Part shown: positions 5,762-9,725 of the stretch, one piece after another
Numbering within the stretch: position 1 is the stretch's first letter
Layout: each line of letters starts with the position of its first letter
DNA from: Desulfobacteraceae bacterium 4572_89
Lineage (GTDB): Bacteria > Desulfobacterota > Desulfobacteria > Desulfobacterales > Desulfobacteraceae
Length of the DNA: 9,725 nt
Reading direction: 5' to 3'
Assembly (NCBI GenBank): GCA_002085465.1
Contig: NBML01000093.1
Coordinates: forward strand, 1-9,725
Position numbers and translations under genes: made by a program
The notes under the pieces: generated by a model
Told to the model about the DNA's origin: nothing
Seen by the model: only the letters and a program-made list of their open reading frames with translations
Databases searched by the model: none

Positions 5762-8122
5762 ATGAAAGAATTCGATATAATCAGCAGTCGGGCCCATAGA
5801 GTCGACACCCCTGACAAAGCAACTGGACAGGCCGTGTACACAGACGACATTTCAAGACCGGGAATGTTGTACTTATCTCTGCTTCAAAGCCCCCACCCCC
5901 ATGCAAAAATCATCTCCATTGATACTTCAGAAGCCAGAAAGCTTCCAGGAGTAAAGTCGGTCATCACCTCAAAGGAAGCAGGCACCATCAAATACGGTGT
6001 CAGTCCTGCCCGGTATGATGAAAACGTTTTTGCCGTTGACAAGGTTCGGTATATCGGGGACGAAATTGCCGCTGTGGCAGCAGTTTCCCTGGAAATTGCC
6101 CTGAAAGCCGTGGAACTGATACAGGTGGAATACGAACTTCTGCCGGCAGTATTCACAGTGGAAGACGCCATGAAAGAAGGAGCACCCCAGCTCCATAAAG
6201 ATTTTTCAGGCAACTTATGTGCCGAGGTTCACCAGGAATTCGGGGATGTTGATGCCGCTTTAAAAGAAAGTGACATTATCAAGACCAGCACCATGAAAAG
6301 CAAACGCCAGGATGGAGCCTTCATTGAAATGCAGGTCTGCATTGCTGAATTTGATAACCGGGGTGTACTCACCCTGGTCACTTCCACCCAGGTTCCCCAT
6401 TATGTACAGCGTACCGTTGCCATGGTCCTGGGAATGGATGTTGGCAAGGTCAGGGTAAAAAAACCCTATGTAGGAGCAGGATTCGGGATCAAGGCCGCTG
6501 CAAACCCCATGGAGCTTGCCTGCTGTATCCTGGCAAGGGAAACCAACAAACCTGTTAAAATGAATTTCACAAGGGAACAGGTCTTTATGTATGCCAGGGC
6601 CCGCCACCAGTTCAACCATACCATTACCACTGGTGCCAAAAAAGACGGAACTTTGATGGCCATCAAACATGAATGCGTTCTGGACGGCGGAGCCTATACC
6701 AGTTTTGGTATTGCCACGGTCTATTATACAGGCTCGCTTCTGGGGGGACCCTACAAAATAGCCAACATGAGCTATGACGGGTACAGGGTCTATAACAACA
6801 AACCTGCCTGCGGTGCCCAGCGGGGCCATGGGGCTGTTATTGCCCGGGCCCTGTTTGAACAGCAGGTGGATATGATTGCCGAGGAAATCGGCATGGACCC
6901 CATGGAGCTGAGAATTAAAAACATGATGGAAGCAGGTGACACCACCTGCAACGATCTGAACATGAGCTCCTTTGGTATGTCCGAATGTATTGAGGCGGTT
7001 CGTACCGGCTCTGACTGGGACCAAAAAAAGGGAAACATGGAACCTGGAAAAGGAATCGGCATGGCCTGCGGTTTCTTTGTTTCAGGTGCAGGATATCCCA
7101 TTTACCGCTCTGACACCTATCACGGAACCGTCATTGTCAAGCTGACCGAAGACGGAGGAACTGCCCTTGTCTATACTGCATCGGCTGAAATCGGCCAGGG
7201 ATCTGACACAGCCTTTGCCATGATTGCCGCAGAAGCCCTGGGAATTCCCCTGGAAAATATCCGCCTGGCTTCCGGTGATACAGACATGGGAGTGGATCTG
7301 GGTGCCTATTCCAGCCGCCAGACCCTTATGACCGGCCATGCCACCAAAGAAGCAGCCGACCATGCCAAAGCCCAGGTGCTGGAAGTTCTGGCAGACCAGC
7401 TGAATGTTCCTGTGGAAGAGATGGACATTAAAAAAGGTTTTATCGAATTTGCAGGGGATACCCCTGATTTCACAGCCCTTCGAACCCGGTATATCAAAGA
7501 GCACAGGGGCTGGACAGATAATCCCGACTCTGAAAAACTGACCTTTACAGAGGCTTCCAGAATTGCTTTCCTTGAAAAAGGCTCTATTGTTGGAACCGGT
7601 AAATACAAACCCCATGATCTGGGGGGTAAGTTCAAGGGCGCAGCAGTGGGAACATCTCCTGCCTATGGTTGTTCTGCCCAGGTGGCAGAAGTCACCGTTG
7701 ACATGGAAACCGGACAGGTAACCATTGACAACATCACAGATGCCCATGACTGCGGCAAGGCCATCAACATGACCTCGGTGGAGGGTCAGATGGAAGGCTC
7801 TATTTCCATGGGAATCGGGGAAGCCATGCATGAAGAGGTGATCTTTAATGATAAGGGACAGGTTTTAAATAATGACCTGGCCGAATATAAAATTGTCACC
7901 TCAATGGACATGCCCCAGGTCAAAGCTGTGGTTGTGGAAAGCGACGAACCCAACGGGCCCTATGGTGCCAAAGAGGTGGGGGAAGGAGCTATCATGCCCA
8001 CCATACCGGCCATCCTCAATGCGGTTTACAATGCCACTGGTGTAAGACTCAATGAACTACCTTTGACCCCGGAACGGGTGTACCATGCCATCCAGGATTA
8101 TAAAAATCGGGTGAAAAAATAA
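5762..8122 (+). CDS. Molybdenum hydroxylase molybdopterin-binding catalytic subunit (xanthine dehydrogenase / 4-hydroxybenzoyl-CoA reductase family)
   Basis: Catalytic subunit holding the Mo-molybdopterin cofactor, 786 residues, normal for stand-alone large subunits. Residues about 18-125 form the a/b hammerhead domain (TGQAVYTDDI, PHPHAKI, VRYIGDEIAAVAA); the rest forms the cofactor-binding domains. Seen: GAGFGIK (238-244) at the usual GGGFG site, RGHG (354-357), EIGQGSDT (476-483), SSRQTLMTG (517-525), and VGEGAIMP with the likely catalytic base E741. RGHG resembles the 4-hydroxybenzoyl-CoA reductase alpha subunit more than CO dehydrogenase, which has a Cys-containing active-site loop (C-S-F-R) that is absent here. 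AAGGAGG lies seven bases before the ATG. The neighbouring 2Fe-2S and FAD subunits complete the complex, and the E1/sulfur-carrier/XdhC genes downstream fit cofactor supply. The substrate (aldehyde, purine, other N-heterocycle or aromatic thioester) cannot be told. Confidence 0.92.
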   Translation: MKEFDIISSRAHRVDTPDKATGQAVYTDDISRPGMLYLSLLQSPHPHAKIISIDTSEARKLPGVKSVITSKEAGTIKYGVSPARYDENVFAVDKVRYIGDEIAAVAAVSLEIALKAVELIQVEYELLPAVFTVEDAMKEGAPQLHKDFSGNLCAEVHQEFGDVDAALKESDIIKTSTMKSKRQDGAFIEMQVCIAEFDNRGVLTLVTSTQVPHYVQRTVAMVLGMDVGKVRVKKPYVGAGFGIKAAANPMELACCILARETNKPVKMNFTREQVFMYARARHQFNHTITTGAKKDGTLMAIKHECVLDGGAYTSFGIATVYYTGSLLGGPYKIANMSYDGYRVYNNKPACGAQRGHGAVIARALFEQQVDMIAEEIGMDPMELRIKNMMEAGDTTCNDLNMSSFGMSECIEAVRTGSDWDQKKGNMEPGKGIGMACGFFVSGAGYPIYRSDTYHGTVIVKLTEDGGTALVYTASAEIGQGSDTAFAMIAAEALGIPLENIRLASGDTDMGVDLGAYSSRQTLMTGHATKEAADHAKAQVLEVLADQLNVPVEEMDIKKGFIEFAGDTPDFTALRTRYIKEHRGWTDNPDSEKLTFTEASRIAFLEKGSIVGTGKYKPHDLGGKFKGAAVGTSPAYGCSAQVAEVTVDMETGQVTIDNITDAHDCGKAINMTSVEGQMEGSISMGIGEAMHEEVIFNDKGQVLNNDLAEYKIVTSMDMPQVKAVVVESDEPNGPYGAKEVGEGAIMPTIPAILNAVYNATGVRLNELPLTPERVYHAIQDYKNRVKK

Positions 8123-8200
8123 AAGGCTGAAAATAAAAGGCTGAAAATAGAACCTGAAAATAAAACCTGAAAATAAGGAACTGAAAATAACCCAGAAAAA
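8121..8200 (+). repeat. A-rich tandem repeat, 13-14 bp unit, five copies plus a degenerate sixth
   Basis: Units: 8121-8134 and 8135-8148 (identical, AAAAGGCTGAAAAT), 8149-8161 (AGAACCTGAAAAT), 8162-8174 (AAAACCTGAAAAT), 8175-8188 (AAGGAACTGAAAAT), and a decayed copy at 8189-8200. CTGAAAAT is constant in the first five. The array begins at the last bases of the molybdopterin-subunit stop codon and fills almost the whole gap to the next gene. It encodes nothing and has no stable fold. Confidence 0.9.
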
Positions 8201-8213
8201 AAGCAGATAAGAT

Positions 8214-9044
8214 ATGCTCCTTGATGACAGCCAGAGATACAGCCGCCAGATTCAATTGCCGGCAATTAATGTACAGGGCCAGGAGAAACTTACCGGATCA
8301 ACAATATTGATTGCCGGAGCCGGGGGACTGGGCTCCCTGACTGCTCTGTATCTTACAGCAGCAGGCGTGGGTCATGTGATCATTGTTGACCATGACCAGG
8401 TGGAACTCAGCAATTTGAACCGCCAGCTCCTTCATAGAGAATCTACCATTGGCCGGCCCAAGGCGCTCTCGGCAGCAGAAAGCCTGGGCCGGCTCAATTC
8501 ATCCATAAAGATAACCCCGGTCCAGGCAAAACTTGACCAGGGCAACATTGATGACCTTTTAAAAGGGGTGGACCTGATAGTGGACGGATGCGACAACTTT
8601 CAGACCCGGCAGGTAATCAACCGGGCCTGTCTCAACCATGGCCTGCCCTGGATTTTTGGCGGGGTCAGGGGATTCAATGGAATAGCCACCAGCTTTGTAC
8701 CTGGATCTCTCACCTGTTTTGAATGCATTATTTCCGATCCAGGACATTCATCAAGGCCCAGGCGATCAGAATCAGGCCAATCCGGATCAGGTCACTCAAA
8801 CCCAGGCCAGGGCATCCTGGGCCCAACAGCTGGAATCATCGCATCCATCCAGGCCATGGAAGCTGTTAAACTGCTTGTGGATATGGGCACTTCCCTGGTA
8901 AACCGCCTGATACACGTTTCAGGGCTGGACATGCGGATCACCACATCTGCCCTGACCCCAAACCCGGACTGCATGGTCTGCAATCCTGTCAAGAAAAAAA
9001 GGACCCAGAATAAAAGGACCCAAAAAAATGATAATCCAGTTTAA
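8214..9044 (+). CDS. E1-like adenylyltransferase, MoeB/ThiF/HesA family
   Basis: This family uses ATP to adenylate the C-terminal Gly-Gly of a small sulfur carrier (MoaD or ThiS), readying it for thiocarboxylation. The protein has 276 residues. The N-terminal RYSRQIQLP is typical of MoeB/ThiF. The nucleotide-binding site is GAGGLGS (35-41), then D59/D61, NLNRQ with the arginine finger R70, K83, and DGCDN with the Mg-binding D127. Zinc ligands are C168/C171 (CFEC) and C253/C256 (CMVC). Residues about 177-200 are a Ser/Gly/Arg-rich low-complexity loop. It replaces the stretch where MoeB/ThiF carry a conserved cysteine; the aligned position is about N196. The C-terminal KRTQNKRTQK comes from a small tandem duplication. 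The ribosome-binding site is weak (AGATAAG). It overlaps the next gene, the likely protein partner, by 17 bases. Its role here is probably molybdopterin sulfur supply, but thiamine or another sulfur pathway is possible. Confidence 0.88.
   Translation: MLLDDSQRYSRQIQLPAINVQGQEKLTGSTILIAGAGGLGSLTALYLTAAGVGHVIIVDHDQVELSNLNRQLLHRESTIGRPKALSAAESLGRLNSSIKITPVQAKLDQGNIDDLLKGVDLIVDGCDNFQTRQVINRACLNHGLPWIFGGVRGFNGIATSFVPGSLTCFECIISDPGHSSRPRRSESGQSGSGHSNPGQGILGPTAGIIASIQAMEAVKLLVDMGTSLVNRLIHVSGLDMRITTSALTPNPDCMVCNPVKKKRTQNKRTQKNDNPV
8997..9026 (+). repeat. Two-copy tandem duplication carrying the next gene's ribosome-binding site
   Basis: AAAAGGACCCAGAAT (8997-9011) is followed directly by AAAAGGACCCAAAAA (9012-9026): 13 of 15 bases agree. 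Both copies are read as the E1 gene's C-terminal codons (KRTQN, KRTQK). The second copy provides the AAAGGA about nine bases before the sulfur-carrier ATG. Confidence 0.8.
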
Positions 9045-9228
9045 CGGCCTGGAGGAAACCATTCCCAGGGGACTTACCATCAGCCAGCTCATTGAATTTT
9101 TCAAGGAAGGTGATCCCCATGTTATTGTGGAACAAAACCACAGATATATTTATCCAAAAGATTATGATAAATGCATGGTAATGGAAAACGATAAGATTGA
9201 GTTTATCAACCCTGACCTTGGGGGATAA
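9028..9228 (+). CDS. Small sulfur-carrier protein, MoaD/ThiS family
   Basis: A 66-residue ubiquitin-fold protein ending in Gly-Gly (NPDLGG), the hallmark of carriers that are adenylated and then thiocarboxylated at the C-terminus. It begins IIQFNGLEETIPRGLTISQL, the first two strands and helix of the beta-grasp fold. It continues VIVEQNHRYIYPKDYDK and ends in ENDKIEFINPDLGG, where the family usually has DGDxIxxxxxxxGG. Length matches ThiS (66) more than MoaD (about 80). It starts inside the end of the E1-like gene (17-base overlap), which implies translational coupling and a functional pair. Placement inside a molybdenum hydroxylase operon suggests service to molybdopterin synthesis or cofactor sulfuration, but this is inference; ThiS-like use cannot be excluded. 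Its single Cys (in DKCMV) is not a family motif. Confidence 0.83.
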   Translation: MIIQFNGLEETIPRGLTISQLIEFFKEGDPHVIVEQNHRYIYPKDYDKCMVMENDKIEFINPDLGG

Positions 9229-9287
9229 ATTGAAGAACAGCAATGAATACTATGAAAAAGAAAAAATAAGATTTAGGATATAAGACC

Positions 9288-9725
9288 ATGGAATCATTAA
9301 CCCGTCAGGTAGTTGACTGTCTGAACCAGGGAAACCCCTTTGCCCTGGCCACCATCCTAACCCACAAGGGCTCCACCCCAAGAACCTCGGGCAGTAAAAT
9401 GCTGGTCCTTGCCGACCGAAGCATCCACGGCACCATTGGCGGCGGTCTGGTGGAAGCCCGGGTCATTGATGCCTGTATTGACATGATGTCTGAATCCCAG
9501 TGCAGGATAGAGGAATTCACCCTGGACCAGGAACTAAAGGACGGGCTGGACATGGTTTGCGGCGGTAACCTCACCGTGTGGATGGAGACCTTTGTTCTAC
9601 CCTCACCTGAATTGATCCAGGTATTTTCCGCCTTGGCAGCCCGGGAAAAAGCAGGGAAAAAAGCCGTATTAATTTCAAAAACAAAGGGATTTTCAGGGTC
9701 ATTCTTTACCACTCAAAAATGCCTG
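9288..9725 (+). CDS. XdhC/CoxI family molybdenum-cofactor maturation protein (C-terminus beyond window)
   Basis: XdhC proteins bind molybdopterin cofactor, promote its sulfuration and hand it to the hydroxylase. They are not part of the mature enzyme. The visible 146 residues are the N-terminal XdhC/CoxI domain: FALATILTHKGSTPRTSGSKM (GSTPR at 28-32), then HGTIGGGLVEA (GTIGGG at 48-53), and MVCGGNLTVWMET with the conserved Cys at 91. The C-terminal Rossmann-like domain expected in this family is off the window. The ATG at 9288 has a weak upstream TAGGA and lies 59 bases after the sulfur-carrier gene. Membership in the operon fits its role, and it is the strongest local hint that the upstream enzyme needs a sulfurated cofactor. 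Confidence 0.9.
   Translation, partial: MESLTRQVVDCLNQGNPFALATILTHKGSTPRTSGSKMLVLADRSIHGTIGGGLVEARVIDACIDMMSESQCRIEEFTLDQELKDGLDMVCGGNLTVWMETFVLPSPELIQVFSALAAREKAGKKAVLISKTKGFSGSFFTTQKCL

Noticed and set aside
6260..7831. Two long minus-strand open frames (254 and 249 codons) opposite the molybdopterin subunit
   Set aside because: Antisense shadows of a strongly conserved gene; no ribosome-binding site or domain supports them.
9243..9269. Eight-codon lysine-rich reading frame before the XdhC gene
   Set aside because: Too short and A-rich to separate from chance; no attenuator structure was seen near it.

Overview
The window reads like a chromosomal stretch of an anaerobic, probably sulfate-reducing deltaproteobacterium of the Desulfobacteraceae type. 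This is inferred from moderate GC content, protein flavour and a molybdenum hydroxylase operon that carries its own accessory genes; no rRNA or marker gene is present to prove it. Coding density is high except for three AT-rich gaps (about 1693-1984, 2864-3352 and 4029-4564).

Left part (1-1692, minus strand): a saccharopine-dehydrogenase-type NAD(P)-dependent amino-acid dehydrogenase gene, followed by a periplasmic amino-acid-binding protein (solute-binding family 3) that runs off the left edge. They look like one transcription unit for uptake and oxidation of an amino acid. The dehydrogenase gene is broken: its N-terminal and C-terminal parts lie in different frames, and roughly 80 codons of the expected middle are missing.

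Middle (1985-4028): an acyl-CoA thioesterase II (tesB), a structured intergenic element resembling a degenerate integron attC site or another small palindromic repeat (about 2918-2996), a dodecin flavin-binding protein, and on the minus strand the ribosome-rescue hydrolase ArfB. A strong bidirectional hairpin (3576-3603) separates dodecin and arfB, which converge. arfB has a candidate promoter whose spacer is a 13-bp palindrome.

Right part (4565-9725, plus strand): a six-gene operon. It encodes FAD, 2Fe-2S and molybdopterin subunits of a xanthine dehydrogenase/4-hydroxybenzoyl-CoA reductase family enzyme, in CoxM-CoxS-CoxL order. Next come a MoeB/ThiF/HesA-type E1 adenylyltransferase, a 66-residue MoaD/ThiS-type sulfur carrier ending in Gly-Gly, and the start of an XdhC/CoxI-family cofactor-maturation protein. 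The logic is an enzyme plus its own sulfur-transfer and cofactor-insertion machinery; the substrate cannot be assigned from sequence. The FAD subunit is unusually short and lacks the first FAD-binding motif, as if about 75-85 residues had been deleted in frame. Short A-rich tandem repeats sit at two junctions of this operon.

The most notable points are the two similar-sized internal losses in separate genes, the attC-like element, and the dedicated E1/sulfur-carrier pair whose E1 lacks the usual transfer cysteine.
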